Below are positions 52,560-61,725 of a stretch of DNA of 64,000 nucleotides, piece after piece. Position 1 is the stretch's first letter. Every line of letters begins with the position of its first letter. The position numbers were made by a program, and so were the translations under genes. This stretch comes from Actinomycetota bacterium (GTDB lineage: Bacteria > Actinomycetota > Actinomycetes > Nanopelagicales > Nanopelagicaceae), in NCBI GenBank assembly GCA_947371865.1, contig CANBRH010000001.1:1-64000 (forward strand), written 5' to 3'. The notes under the pieces are model-generated. The model was given only the letters and a program-made list of their open reading frames with translations. It had not been told where the DNA came from and made no database searches.

Positions 52560-53237
52560 CTATTTTTTGGTGATGATGGCTTCGTACGCCAATCGCGCCG
52601 CCATTTGCTCGGCTTCGCGCTTGCTTTTTCCATCGCCTAGGGGATATTTCTCACCCGAAAGAATGGCCGAAGCAGTAAATCGTTTGTCATGATCTGGACC
52701 GGATTCGGTGATTTCATATTCCGGCGGCGTAAGGCTCCTGGCTGCAGCTAGCTCTTGTAGGGCAGTTTTAGCATCTAGACCAATGCCCAAATTATGTGCC
52801 GATGTAATAACCGGACGGACCCATGTCAAAACAATTTCGCTGGCCTTGGCAATGCCATGCTCGATGTAGATGGCTCCGATGAGAGCCTCGAGCGAGTCGG
52901 CCAAAATGGAATTCTTATCGCGCCCGCCAGTGCTCTCTTCGCCTTTTCCAATGCGCAAAAACTCACCTAAATTTAATTGGCGAGCAATATCTGCCAGGGC
53001 GCGCATATTTACAACACCAGACCTCAAGGGTGAAAGTCGGGATTCATCTAACTGTGGAAAGGCCGCATAAAGCTCTTCGGTAACGACGAGACCCAGAACG
53101 CTGTCGCCGAGAAATTCCAGACGTTCGTTCGTTGGCAGGCCACCAGATTCGTAGGCAAAAGAACGATGGGTGAGTGCAAGTTCAAGCAACTCATCCTTAA
53201 CCGAAATACCGAGTAGGTCGGTTAGGCGAGAGTACAG
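52560..53237 (-). CDS. rnc: Ribonuclease III
   Basis: About 225 residues. Catalytic helix NERLEFLGDSVLGLVV, the second metal site DSLEALIGAIYIEHG and a C-terminal dsRBD (TALQELAAARSLTPPEYEI, AARLAYEAI). It processes rRNA precursors. The start is unclear: ATG 53324 lies deep inside rpmF, and no ATG or GTG occurs between the rpmF stop and the conserved region. CTG 53237, one base after the rpmF stop with CGAGG 6 bases upstream, gives a normal N-terminus; TTG 53189 (AAGG upstream) would cut the first helix. I list CTG. Confidence 0.88.
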   Translation of the reverse strand: MYSRLTDLLGISVKDELLELALTHRSFAYESGGLPTNERLEFLGDSVLGLVVTEELYAAFPQLDESRLSPLRSGVVNMRALADIARQLNLGEFLRIGKGEESTGGRDKNSILADSLEALIGAIYIEHGIAKASEIVLTWVRPVITSAHNLGIGLDAKTALQELAAARSLTPPEYEITESGPDHDKRFTASAILSGEKYPLGDGKSKREAEQMAARLAYEAIITKK

Positions 53238-53238
53238 A

Positions 53239-53412
53239 TCAGACCTCGAGAACCTGTCGACGGTTATAAGTACCGCAGGTTGGGCAAGCAGCGTGTTGCA
53301 ACTTTGGTTGTTGGCACTGGCCACATGGCGCTAGTGGAGCTGGTGTGGTTTTCCACGAGCTACGGCGATGGCGGGTGCGAGAACGGGACATCTTTCGCTT
53401 TGGAACTGGCAC
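53239..53412 (-). CDS. rpmF: 50S ribosomal protein L32
   Basis: 57 residues, canonical: VPVPKRKMSRSRTRHRRSSW at the N-terminus, then a C+ zinc ribbon CGQC...CPTC, ending YNRRQVLEV. GTG start 53412 with AAGGGG 6 bases upstream. It lies in the usual place between DUF177 and rnc and its stop is one base from the proposed rnc start, implying coupling. Its zinc-binding form makes Zur-type control of this copy unlikely. Confidence 0.95.
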   Translation of the reverse strand: MPVPKRKMSRSRTRHRRSSWKTTPAPLAPCGQCQQPKLQHAACPTCGTYNRRQVLEV

Positions 53413-53460
53413 GATTAACCCCTTCTCTTGGGTTTTCCAATCGGCGCCCTAGAGCACCGG

Positions 53461-53478
53461 TTCTGACGCACGTCAGAA
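53461..53478. promoter_or_regulatory. 18-bp palindrome upstream of rpmF
   Basis: TTCTGACG-CA-CGTCAGAA, perfect 8-bp arms, lies 48 bases before the rpmF start in the 139-base gap after DUF177. No T-run follows in either direction, so it looks more like a protein-binding site than a terminator. Confidence 0.35.
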
Positions 53479-53551
53479 TAAGTCTTGCGAGAGGAGAAGT
53501 ATCCCCCAAAGCTGGTCTAAAGACAAAACGAAGCGGAAAAGATCATAAAAC

Positions 53552-54130
53552 TTATGCCTCGGGGCTCTTCCAGCCCTCTAAGCCGGCCCAACGGATATCG
53601 GCGGCGACGTGGGCGTGCTCCTCAGGCAGCAAGGTCCACTTAATGCCGCAATCAGGACATAGTCCCGGGCAATCGGGGTCGCAGAGCGGATTGATAGGCA
53701 GGTTGAGAATGATGGCATCGCGCACCGAGGGTTCGAGATCGATCATTTCCCCTACCATCTGCTTGACCTCATCGGCCGTCTCCTCTAAACCATCATCTGC
53801 CGGTTCACCCTTTTTCTTCTTGGGCTGCTGGCGATAATCGACTTCATATTCAAAGAGCTCTTGAAAGCTCTCATCGATACTAAATTCAACAGGATCCAGG
53901 CAACGCGTGCACTCACCCACCGCTTCGGCTTGGATGGCGGCCGTCACCAAAATTCCGTCAGAGACCGACTCCAGTTTGAGTTCGATATCAATCGGCTCGT
54001 AATCAGGAATCGAAATGACATCAAAACCCATAGGGTCATGATCATCAATTTCTAGAAAGTACTCGCGCATCTCGCCTGGCCGGCGCGGCAAATCGTGGGT
54101 ATTAAAAAGAAACGGGTTAAAAGCCATCAT
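53552..54130 (-). CDS. DUF177/YceD family protein
   Basis: 192 residues. DUF177 pattern: ECTRCLDPVEFSIDESFQELF in the middle, EMIDLEPSVRDAIILNLP, then the C-terminal CDPDCPGLCPDCG metal-binding motif. Linked to 23S rRNA/L32 accumulation in other bacteria and plants. Overlaps the preceding SepIVA-like stop (ATGA, 54127-54130; ATG 54127 is an alternative). rpmF and rnc follow. Confidence 0.93.
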   Translation of the reverse strand: MMAFNPFLFNTHDLPRRPGEMREYFLEIDDHDPMGFDVISIPDYEPIDIELKLESVSDGILVTAAIQAEAVGECTRCLDPVEFSIDESFQELFEYEVDYRQQPKKKKGEPADDGLEETADEVKQMVGEMIDLEPSVRDAIILNLPINPLCDPDCPGLCPDCGIKWTLLPEEHAHVAADIRWAGLEGWKSPEA

Positions 54131-54603
54131 TCGGCCAATTCAGAAAGCGCGTGTTTCTCTTCTAATCCGCCTAATTTATCGCGACCGCGATTAACCACCT
54201 CGAGTGTCTTATTGAGAATCACTTCAAGTGTCGCCAGTCGAGAATCGATGTAAGCCTCGATCTCTTCGCGCTCTTTCTTGGCTTCGGCTTCAACTTCATC
54301 CAGAATGCGTTGAGCTTCTTTACGCGCTGCCGAAACAATTTCAGTTTGTTCGACCATCTGCGCTACCTCTTCGCGGGCGAGAGCAATTAGTTGATCAGCG
54401 CTGACGCGAGCTTCCTCCAAGATTTGATCTTGTTGCAAAAGAATTTGACCAGCCTGATCGAAATCGCTGGGAAAAGATTGGCGAGCTTGCTCTAAAATTT
54501 CAAGAAGTTCGCCTCGATGAACGACGCAACTTGCCGAAAGCGGAACCGATCGGGCTTCTTCGACCATAGTGATCGCCGATTGCACTCTCTCGATTGCATC
54601 CAT
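54127..54603 (-). CDS. sepIVA: SepIVA-like coiled-coil septation factor
   Basis: 158 residues, nearly all helical: an N-terminal segment IERVQSAITMVEEARSVPLS with VVHRGELLEILEQARQSFP, then a DivIVA-like coiled coil (about 55-140, rich in Glu/Lys/Ala heptads). It corresponds in position to mycobacterial SepIVA, which also precedes DUF177 and rnc and is essential for septal and polar wall growth. Shine-Dalgarno GAGG before ATG 54603. Confidence 0.8.
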   Translation of the reverse strand: MDAIERVQSAITMVEEARSVPLSASCVVHRGELLEILEQARQSFPSDFDQAGQILLQQDQILEEARVSADQLIALAREEVAQMVEQTEIVSAARKEAQRILDEVEAEAKKEREEIEAYIDSRLATLEVILNKTLEVVNRGRDKLGGLEEKHALSELAE

Positions 54604-54655
54604 TTATTTACCTCTTTACTTAAGGAGACTCATGATTCTTGAATCTCATCTACAT

Positions 54656-55144
54656 TTATGAATTTTGTTGTAAATCCAGTCTCTGCTGCAATCGTTCGAG
54701 CAGAACCGACGGTACATAACTTGAAACATCGCCACCATAACTTGCCACTTCTTTAACCAAAGACGAGGAGAGGAAGGAGTGCGCAGGGGCAGTCGACATG
54801 AAGAGAGTTTCGACGCCTTGAAGTTGCAAATTTATCTGAGACATCTGAAGTTCGTAGTCAAAGTCGGTCACTGCTCGAAGACCTTTTACAATAATAGGGA
54901 TTGAATTCTTTTTGCAATAATCGACGAGCAAACCCGACCAGGAGTCCACAACTACATTGGGATATTTTGTCGTCACCTCACGGATCATCGAGATGCGCTC
55001 ACCTACTGTAAAGAGTGACTTTTTGGTCTTGTTCACTAGGACTGCAACAACGACTTCATCAAAAAGTGAACTAGCCCGTTCGATAATATCTAGATGGCCG
55101 AAGGTAATCGGGTCAAAGGATCCTGGACACACGACTCTTCTCAC
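54656..55144 (-). CDS. coaD: Phosphopantetheine adenylyltransferase
   Basis: 162 residues: CPGSFDPITFGHLDIIERAS (T/HxGH nucleotidyltransferase motif), KGLRAVTDFDYELQM and SFLSSSLVKEVASYGGDVS. Makes dephospho-CoA from 4'-phosphopantetheine and ATP. GTG start 55144 overlaps the rsmD stop by 4 bases. Confidence 0.96.
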   Translation of the reverse strand: MRRVVCPGSFDPITFGHLDIIERASSLFDEVVVAVLVNKTKKSLFTVGERISMIREVTTKYPNVVVDSWSGLLVDYCKKNSIPIIVKGLRAVTDFDYELQMSQINLQLQGVETLFMSTAPAHSFLSSSLVKEVASYGGDVSSYVPSVLLERLQQRLDLQQNS

Positions 55145-55716
55145 GGCAAAACGCTAGCAGAATAGCCTCCGTAGAAGATACTCCCCTGCCCATAAGATCG
55201 AATTTTCTCGAGAGCAAATGGCGCTGGCCAAGTAAATGGGTTGGCTTTTGCAGCACGCTCAATAGCAATCATTCCATTCGGCGCGAGAAATTTATTGAGA
55301 GCTACATCTGCGAGCATCTTTTCGATGATTTCATTGGGAACTTCGTACGGCGGGTCCATAAAGATAATGTCATAAGAATTACTCTGATTCATTTCTACAA
55401 ATGCGGTGGCACTCATTTTGTAAATATGGAAATTTCGATCAGCGCCTTTAAGCAATCCAAAATTCTTCGTCACAGTTTCCCAAGCAATGGCATCTTTTTC
55501 TACCGAATGCACGAGCGCAGCGCCTCGAGAGAAGGCTTCGATACCTACGGCCCCAGAACCTGCAAAGAGATCTAGAAAATTGAGACCCTCCATGCTTCCA
55601 AATGCAGATTCCAACGATGAGAAGAGTCCTTCACGTGCGCGATCTGAGGTAGGCCGAGTCCGATCCGGTGGAGAGACCAAAGTTTTACCTTTGTACCTTC
55701 CCGCAATAACTCTCAT
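55141..55716 (-). CDS. rsmD: 16S rRNA (guanine-N2)-methyltransferase RsmD
   Basis: 191 residues from ATG 55716, with AAGGAG 7 bases upstream; the longer open frame overlaps recG and is not used. MRVIAGRYKGKTLVSPP start, TRPTSDRAREGLFSSL, SAM motif LDLFAGSGAVGIEAFSRGA and catalytic DPPY (IIFMDPPYE). Methylates G966 of 16S rRNA. Coupled to coaD, the usual pair. Confidence 0.95.
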   Translation of the reverse strand: MRVIAGRYKGKTLVSPPDRTRPTSDRAREGLFSSLESAFGSMEGLNFLDLFAGSGAVGIEAFSRGAALVHSVEKDAIAWETVTKNFGLLKGADRNFHIYKMSATAFVEMNQSNSYDIIFMDPPYEVPNEIIEKMLADVALNKFLAPNGMIAIERAAKANPFTWPAPFALEKIRSYGQGSIFYGGYSASVLP

Positions 55717-55747
55717 GTGAATTCTCCTTGTGGCTAATGGTGAATGG

Positions 55748-57961
55748 CTATCCTTTGTCGACGAACTGCGAACTCTCTTCCTGCCGAAGTATTTCAACTT
55801 CGTGGGCTAAATGCGGCCAGGTATGAAGCGTTGAATCCTGAGCAATGAGCGCTGTAGCGGCTGATCGCGCCTTTTCTATGATGGGTTCATCCCGAAGTAC
55901 TCGCAGAAGCCGAAGGTGGGATCGACTGCCAGATTGGGCTTTGCCGAGAACATCGCCCTCTCGTCGTTGATCTAAATCGATGCGTGAGAGTTCGAAACCA
56001 TCGAGAGTACTCGCTACGGCCGTAAGACGGTCCATGGCAAGTGAGTCTGGATCGGCCTTGCTGACGAGTAGGCAAAGTCCAGCAACTCCACCTCGTCCAA
56101 CGCGGCCGCGCAGCTGATGTAATTGGGAGACGCCAAATCGATCTGCATCCATGATGACCATCATCGATGCATTGGGCACATCGACACCTACTTCAATGAC
56201 GGTCGTCGCGACCAACACAGAAATTTCGTTCTTGGCAAATGCAACCATCGTCTCTTCTTTATCTGTTGACGAAAGCTGACCGTGCAACACCGCCAGTGTG
56301 ATGCCCTTGAGCGGACCAGTAGCAAGCTCAGGAGCCAGGTCATCGACCGCGCTCATTCCCGCGGAGCCTTCTAGTTCCTCCTCATCCAACGTCTCCCCCA
56401 TCAATTTGGCCATGGCTCGATCGCGTTCGTTTATGTTGCTGGGGGTTCCTTCCACGTCACCGAAAATTCTCGGCGCAACTATGTACGCCTGGTGCCCTGC
56501 AGTCACTTCTTCGCGAATGCGCTCCCATGCTCTCTCCAAGTATCTGGGTTTTTGAGCTAGCGAAACTACGTGAGTCTTAATGGGAGAGCGTCCCGCTGGC
56601 AATTCACGAAGTGTGGAAATATCGAGATCTCCAAAAATTGTCATCGCTACGGTTCGGGGAATTGGCGTAGCAGTCATGACAAGCAAATGGGGTGGCAATT
56701 TAGCTTTGCTTCGAAGTGCATCACGTTGCTCGACACCGAATCGATGCTGCTCGTCTATGACAACAAGAGCCAGGTCGTGAAACTCAACGCCCTGGCTCAA
56801 GAGTGCATGCGTGCCAATAACAATGCCCGCCTCACCGGACGCAATTTTTCCCAGAGCTTCCCTTTTTGCGGTCGCACTGAGTGAGCCGGTAAGCAAAGTC
56901 AGTTGCGTACCTTTGCCGTTGCCCTGCAAAGTTCCGGCGAGTGCGAGTGGACCCAGAATTTTGGCGATGGTTTTCATATGTTGCTGTGCCAGAACTTCGG
57001 TGGGAGCCAAAAGGGCTGCTTGTCCGCCAGATTCAATGACGGTCAACATGGCTCTGAGCGCTAGGACAGTTTTTCCGGATCCGACTTCGCCTTGCAAAAG
57101 TCGATGCATCGGATGAGGTCGCTTCATATCTTCTTCGATCTCATGTGCAACCTCGCGTTGACCTTGCGTATAAGTGAAAGGTAATTGCGATTCGAATTCA
57201 GCGACTAGTCCGCCTTGTGAAATTTTCCGAGGTGTCGCGGCCAAGGCGCCAATCTCGGCACGACGTTGCACCAAGATCAACTGCAATAACAGCGCTTCGT
57301 CGAAAGTCAGTCGTTCTTGCGCGAGCGCAACTTGATCGAGATCTTCGGGCTGGTGGATGTATCGAAGAGCTTGTAATTTGGTAGGAAATTTATTGGTGAT
57401 CAGTATTTCTTCTGGAAGATACTCATCGACCTCATCCAAAGAATCCAAGGCGAGCGCGACGCATTGGCTGATTTTCCAAGAAGGCAATTTCGAAGTTGCG
57501 GGGTAAACCGGCAAGTACTTTCCAGCAAAGTCGGCGATGGCAGCATCCACATCATCACCATCGGGAACCATCTGGTAATCAGGGTGGGTCAATTGCCGCT
57601 TGCCTTTAAAGACCCCGATCTTGCCGGCAAAGAGCCCAGTGCGGCCGGCGCTCAATTCTTTCTGACGCCAGGCTTGGTTGAAGAAAGTCAGGGAGAGTTT
57701 GGAGGTTCCATCCGTGACCGTTACTTCCAGCAAGTTTCGGCCATTAACCCGCCGCACTCCAACGGCATCGATTTCGGCCAGGACGGTGACTTCATCGCCT
57801 TCGACCAGGGCAGAGATATCGGAGAGTTCGCCCCGCACGACGTACCTCCGCGGGTAATGACGCAGTAAATCCTCGACCGTCTCCATGCCAAAGCCCGTGG
57901 CCAAAGCGGCTGCCGTACGGTCCCCGACAACTGCCTTGAGTTTGGTCTCCAGATTGGCCAC
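55748..57961 (-). CDS. recG: ATP-dependent DNA helicase RecG
   Basis: 737 residues. N-terminal wedge OB domain (DISALVEGDEVTVLAEIDAV), helicase motifs I GEVGSGKTVLALRAM, II VVIDEQHRFG, III TATPIPRT, and IV-VI up to QLHQLRGRVGRG, plus the C-terminal TRG-like motif. It remodels stalled replication forks. GTG start 57961. rsmD and coaD follow. Confidence 0.96.
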   Translation of the reverse strand: MANLETKLKAVVGDRTAAALATGFGMETVEDLLRHYPRRYVVRGELSDISALVEGDEVTVLAEIDAVGVRRVNGRNLLEVTVTDGTSKLSLTFFNQAWRQKELSAGRTGLFAGKIGVFKGKRQLTHPDYQMVPDGDDVDAAIADFAGKYLPVYPATSKLPSWKISQCVALALDSLDEVDEYLPEEILITNKFPTKLQALRYIHQPEDLDQVALAQERLTFDEALLLQLILVQRRAEIGALAATPRKISQGGLVAEFESQLPFTYTQGQREVAHEIEEDMKRPHPMHRLLQGEVGSGKTVLALRAMLTVIESGGQAALLAPTEVLAQQHMKTIAKILGPLALAGTLQGNGKGTQLTLLTGSLSATAKREALGKIASGEAGIVIGTHALLSQGVEFHDLALVVIDEQHRFGVEQRDALRSKAKLPPHLLVMTATPIPRTVAMTIFGDLDISTLRELPAGRSPIKTHVVSLAQKPRYLERAWERIREEVTAGHQAYIVAPRIFGDVEGTPSNINERDRAMAKLMGETLDEEELEGSAGMSAVDDLAPELATGPLKGITLAVLHGQLSSTDKEETMVAFAKNEISVLVATTVIEVGVDVPNASMMVIMDADRFGVSQLHQLRGRVGRGGVAGLCLLVSKADPDSLAMDRLTAVASTLDGFELSRIDLDQRREGDVLGKAQSGSRSHLRLLRVLRDEPIIEKARSAATALIAQDSTLHTWPHLAHEVEILRQEESSQFVDKG

Positions 57962-58120
57962 GAGGCTATCTTCCCGCTTTAGTGAGCTCTTTTTACGCTC
58001 AAATGCGCGGGTCGCGCTGTGAGGGCGAAGGGCGGCAATCTGGATTAGCCTTTTTACACTGCAAAGCGGTAATCTTCGGCAGTTCTAGAAATCCATTTCT
58101 AACTTTTAGGGAGTTTAACC

Positions 58121-58306
58121 GTGGCTTCAAACTGCGATATCTGCGGCAAGGGACCTAGCTTCGGCAATAACGTCTCCCACTCAATGCGTAAGACTCGTCG
58201 ACGCTGGAATCCAAATATTCAGCGAGTTCGCACCCTCGTAGCTGGTACACCCAAGCGTCAAAATGTCTGCTCTTCCTGCCTTAAGGCCGGAAAGGTAACT
58301 CGCTAA
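58121..58306 (+). CDS. rpmB: 50S ribosomal protein L28
   Basis: 61 residues with the C+ zinc form: CDICGKGPSFGNNVSHS, RTRRRWNPNIQRVR-like basic core, and CSSCLKAGKVTR. GTG start 58121, AGGGAG upstream. Convergent with thiL, overlapping 26 bases at the 3' ends. L28-recG adjacency (divergent) is typical. Confidence 0.96.
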   Translation: MASNCDICGKGPSFGNNVSHSMRKTRRRWNPNIQRVRTLVAGTPKRQNVCSSCLKAGKVTR

Positions 58307-59243
58307 CAACTGCTTGAAAGTGGCTGTATCCCACTTTTTCAAATTCTGATTTTCCAACAAGTTCTACTCCCCTGCCAGAAACCACGCGGCCAATAACCAT
58401 GACCTCACTGGGCAAAACAGATGGATCTGATGTTGTTCCTAAAAAGAGATGATCCTCGCCGCCGCCGCATATCCAGCGCCAAACGTCGGTCCCTAACTTC
58501 AGCGCTAACACCGACAGTTCGGCGAATTCGGGGCTAGCAGAAAGAAAGTCGGGCTCCAGTACAAATCTGACCTGCGATGCATCCGACAAATGGTGGGCTT
58601 CAGAAATTAAGCCATCGCTGATGTCGCAGAGCGAATTAATGCCGGCCGCGGCAAGTTGGCGAGCGAGTGCATAATCAACTGTGGGCTTGAGATGTGCCGC
58701 CACAGCTTTCGCGTCAGATGCGCCGGCCGTTAAGCAGGCAAGTCCGGCTGCAGACCAACCGGGCAGAGCAGACACAAAAACCATATCGCCAACTTTGGCG
58801 CCCGATCTCAATATCGGCGATTCACTTTCTCCAAGCGCCATTATCGAAATGACCATCACAGGTGAAACGGATAGGTCTCCTCCAACAACAGTGGCTCCGA
58901 CCCGATCTGCCTCATTGCGAATCCCTTGAGCAAGTTCGATCATCTCGGCCACGGAAAAATCTGCAGGTAAACCTGCGGTCACCAATAAGTATGTCGGCTT
59001 GGCCCCCATCGCCAAGATATCGGCCACATTGGCTGTGGTAATTTTCGCGCCGATCTGGGTGAGAGAACTCCAGTCACGTCGAAAGTGAACGCCCTCTACC
59101 GCCATATCCGCTACCGCGATTTGTTTGGTGCTCGGCGGAAGCAGGACTGCGCCATCATCCCCGATACCAATTTCAACTCCTGGACCAGGATGCTCGGAAA
59201 AAATGGTGGAGAGAGCGGCGATCAGTTCGGCTTCAGTAGCCAT
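58281..59243 (-). CDS. thiL: Thiamine-monophosphate kinase
   Basis: 320 residues of the PurM-like fold: IGIGDDGAVLLPP (Mg/ATP site), VADMAVEGVHFRRDW, GGDLSVSPVMVISIMALG, and SDGLISEAHHL with GGGEDHLFLG. Phosphorylates TMP to thiamine diphosphate. ATG 59243 with AAGGAG. Its 3' end overlaps rpmB in antisense by 26 bases. Confidence 0.95.
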   Translation of the reverse strand: MATEAELIAALSTIFSEHPGPGVEIGIGDDGAVLLPPSTKQIAVADMAVEGVHFRRDWSSLTQIGAKITTANVADILAMGAKPTYLLVTAGLPADFSVAEMIELAQGIRNEADRVGATVVGGDLSVSPVMVISIMALGESESPILRSGAKVGDMVFVSALPGWSAAGLACLTAGASDAKAVAAHLKPTVDYALARQLAAAGINSLCDISDGLISEAHHLSDASQVRFVLEPDFLSASPEFAELSVLALKLGTDVWRWICGGGEDHLFLGTTSDPSVLPSEVMVIGRVVSGRGVELVGKSEFEKVGYSHFQAVVSELPFRP

Positions 59244-59408
59244 CTCGCGCGCTCCTTTCTGGTGATGAAGTGGCCAAAATACTCGTTCCCTAAACTTTGC
59301 CGGAGGCGGTAGCCTAGAAGCCTACTCAGCCGCAGCGCAGCGGAGGCCATTGTTGGAACCTGGGGCACGACCCGCCGGGCCAACAAGAAAACTTTAAAGG
59401 AGCTCACG

Positions 59409-59645
59409 ATGTCAGTTCAGGCATACATCCTCATTCAAACTGAAGTTGGCAAGGCTTCAAGCGTTGCGAAGGCAGTATCAGCTATCTCCGGCGTAACTCT
59501 TGCCGAAGGCGTCACCGGACCGTACGACGTCATCATGCGTGCCGAAGCTCCTAGCATGGAAGATTTCGGACGCGTCATTTTGTCCAAGGTGCAGGTTGTT
59601 CCTGGAATAACTCGCACTCTGACCTGTCCGGTCACTAGCTACTAA
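59409..59645 (+). CDS. Stand-alone Lrp/AsnC effector (RAM) domain protein
   Basis: 78 residues: only the ligand-binding half of Lrp/AsnC regulators, with QAYILIQTEVGKASSVAKAV, the GPYDVIMRAEA strand and a C-terminal TRTLTCPV. No DNA-binding helix-turn-helix. Such proteins form octamers or decamers and bind amino acids; actinobacterial copies commonly sit between thiL and ddl, role unknown. Shine-Dalgarno AAAGGAG before ATG 59409. Confidence 0.9.
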   Translation: MSVQAYILIQTEVGKASSVAKAVSAISGVTLAEGVTGPYDVIMRAEAPSMEDFGRVILSKVQVVPGITRTLTCPVTSY

Positions 59646-59652
59646 ATACGTT

Positions 59653-60726
59653 CTATCGAGTCACATCTCGGCTGCGGGTTAAGGCTGCCTCCAGTAATTT
59701 TCCAATGAGGTCGGTGTAGTTCAATCCTGCATGTGCCCACAATTTGGGGTACACCGATGTCGCCGTAAATCCGGGCATGGTATTTATTTCATTAATGATG
59801 ATTTGGCCGGTGGTGGAGTAAAAGAAATCAACGCGGGCCAAGCCTTCGCAACCTAAAGCGTTAAATGCCTGAATAGCGGATTCACGTATTTCCTCGGAAA
59901 TACCAGGTGGTAAATCGGTCGGAAAATCGACTCTGGTTGAATCATCGAGGTACTTTGCCTCGAAATCATAAAACTCGTGATCGCCCAAAATAACAATTTC
60001 ACCAACTGGCGAAGCATGTGCAACGCCATGTCGTTGCAGGACAGCACATTCAATTTCTTTACCAATGATGCCTACTTCAATCATCACCTTAGTATCGAAT
60101 TCGAAGGCAAAATCGATAGCCACAACAAGTTCGCTGAACTCTTTTACCTTTGACGTTCCGCGACTTGAGCCACTTCTCGCCGGCTTTACGAACAACGGAA
60201 AAGTTAAATTGCTCGCGCGCTGGAGGATTGCTTCGCGCTCGTCGGAATTCCAATCTCTGTCATGAATCACCAAACCCTCTGCGACCTTTAGTCCGTGCGC
60301 TGCAAAAATGGGTTTAGCAAATGATTTGTCCATGGCCACCGAACTTGCCAAGACTCCAGAACCAACGTAAGCAAGGCCGGCCATTTCCAACATCCCTTGT
60401 ACTGTGCCATCTTCGCCATAAGGGCCATGAAGGACTGGAAAAATAACTTCTAGATTGAGTGGTTGACCGTTGAAGCTAAAACCTTGCACATCCGTAGAGA
60501 TCGCGGGTGAATCTTCCGGTATTACCGGCAATCTGCCTTCGACAATGGTGAGAGAAATATCCGCGGCGGGGAGCACCCAACGTCCGCTTTTAGTAATTCC
60601 TATTAAAACCGGTTCATATTTTTCGCGATCAATCGCTTCCAGAACTCCATTGGCAGAAATGCACGAAATCTCGTGCTCGCTGCTCTGGCCACCACAGAGA
60701 ATGCCTACCTTTATTGTGGTGGACAT
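59653..60726 (-). CDS. ddl: D-alanine-D-alanine ligase
   Basis: 357 residues of the ATP-grasp fold: GGQSSEHEISCISANGVLEAI, VLHGPYGEDGTVQGMLEM, KPARSGSSRGTSKV and the metal-binding INEINTMPGFTATSVYP near the C-terminus. Supplies D-Ala-D-Ala for peptidoglycan. Directly follows gpsA with no gap. Confidence 0.96.
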   Translation of the reverse strand: MSTTIKVGILCGGQSSEHEISCISANGVLEAIDREKYEPVLIGITKSGRWVLPAADISLTIVEGRLPVIPEDSPAISTDVQGFSFNGQPLNLEVIFPVLHGPYGEDGTVQGMLEMAGLAYVGSGVLASSVAMDKSFAKPIFAAHGLKVAEGLVIHDRDWNSDEREAILQRASNLTFPLFVKPARSGSSRGTSKVKEFSELVVAIDFAFEFDTKVMIEVGIIGKEIECAVLQRHGVAHASPVGEIVILGDHEFYDFEAKYLDDSTRVDFPTDLPPGISEEIRESAIQAFNALGCEGLARVDFFYSTTGQIIINEINTMPGFTATSVYPKLWAHAGLNYTDLIGKLLEAALTRSRDVTR

Positions 60727-61725
60727 CTAGATCTCCGCTCTCATGCTGACGGTCATCAACCGATCAATGGCTTGAGTGGGCGATAGAGCACCGCTGACGA
60801 CATCGGACACGGCTTCAATAATAGGTACTTCGACCCCAACTCGGTGTGCTAACTCGAGAATTGCTCCAGCTGATGCCACGCCTTCTACTGTTTTTGACAC
60901 CACTTGACGCGCCGATTCAATGGAACCAGTCTGACCTAAAATTTCACCGAATGTTCGATTTCGAGAAAGCGCCGATCCACAACTTGCTACCAAATCTCCC
61001 ATACCTGCCAAGCCCAAAAAGGTGAGTGGATTCGCGCCATAAGCACCACCAAAGCGAGCCACTTCACTCAAACCTCGGGTTATGACCATCGCTTGCGTGT
61101 TCTCTCCCAAATCAAGACCCAGCGCCATTCCAACGGCTAGTGCGATGACGCTCTTGGCCGCGCCTGCAAGTTCGCACCCAACCAAGTCCGAAGAGGGATA
61201 AACCCGAAAGTAAGGTGTCGTGAAGAGATCAACAATGAGATCCACAACCTGAGGATTTTCAGATGCGGCAACTGCGCCGGCTGGTTGACGCAACGAAAGT
61301 TCCCCCGCCAAATTTGGCCCCGTAATCAATCCCATCCGGTCGTTGCTACCACCCAGGATTTCATCCACGACTTCGGTCATACGCAAATGTGTGTCAGCTT
61401 CTATTCCTTTGAGCGTGCTGATAATCGGAAGATCAACTGGAATCAACGACTTCCACTCGTGCAAATTCTCGCGCAGTGTTTGGGCTGGAACGGCCAAGAC
61501 CACTGAGTGACCAAAATCAAATGCCTCTGAAATATCGGTCGTAGAGCGCAAACTGGCTGGCAACCCGATACCGGGCAAAAATTTCTCATTAGTGTTTGAT
61601 TTATTAATTTCATCAACCACGGCGGAATTGCGGCCCCACAGAAGAACATCTTGATTGGCATCACAGAGAATTTGAGCCATGGTTGTACCCCAAGAACCGG
61701 TACCTAAAACTGAAACCCTGCTCAA
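60727..61725 (-). CDS. gpsA: Glycerol-3-phosphate dehydrogenase [NAD(P)+]
   Basis: 332 residues: VLGTGSWGTTMAQILCDANQ Rossmann loop, ISTLKGIE, the substrate loop GPNLAGEL, and the signature ELAGAAKSVIALAVGMALGL with catalytic Lys; TFLGLAGMGDLVASC follows. Makes sn-glycerol-3-phosphate for phospholipids. ATGA overlap with the plsC stop, so plsC-gpsA-ddl is one operon. Confidence 0.96.
   Translation of the reverse strand: MSRVSVLGTGSWGTTMAQILCDANQDVLLWGRNSAVVDEINKSNTNEKFLPGIGLPASLRSTTDISEAFDFGHSVVLAVPAQTLRENLHEWKSLIPVDLPIISTLKGIEADTHLRMTEVVDEILGGSNDRMGLITGPNLAGELSLRQPAGAVAASENPQVVDLIVDLFTTPYFRVYPSSDLVGCELAGAAKSVIALAVGMALGLDLGENTQAMVITRGLSEVARFGGAYGANPLTFLGLAGMGDLVASCGSALSRNRTFGEILGQTGSIESARQVVSKTVEGVASAGAILELAHRVGVEVPIIEAVSDVVSGALSPTQAIDRLMTVSMRAEI

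Noticed and set aside
59244..59408. tRNA or riboswitch between thiL and the Lrp-like gene
   Set aside because: No T-loop, anticodon arm or known aptamer core; only short GC repeats.
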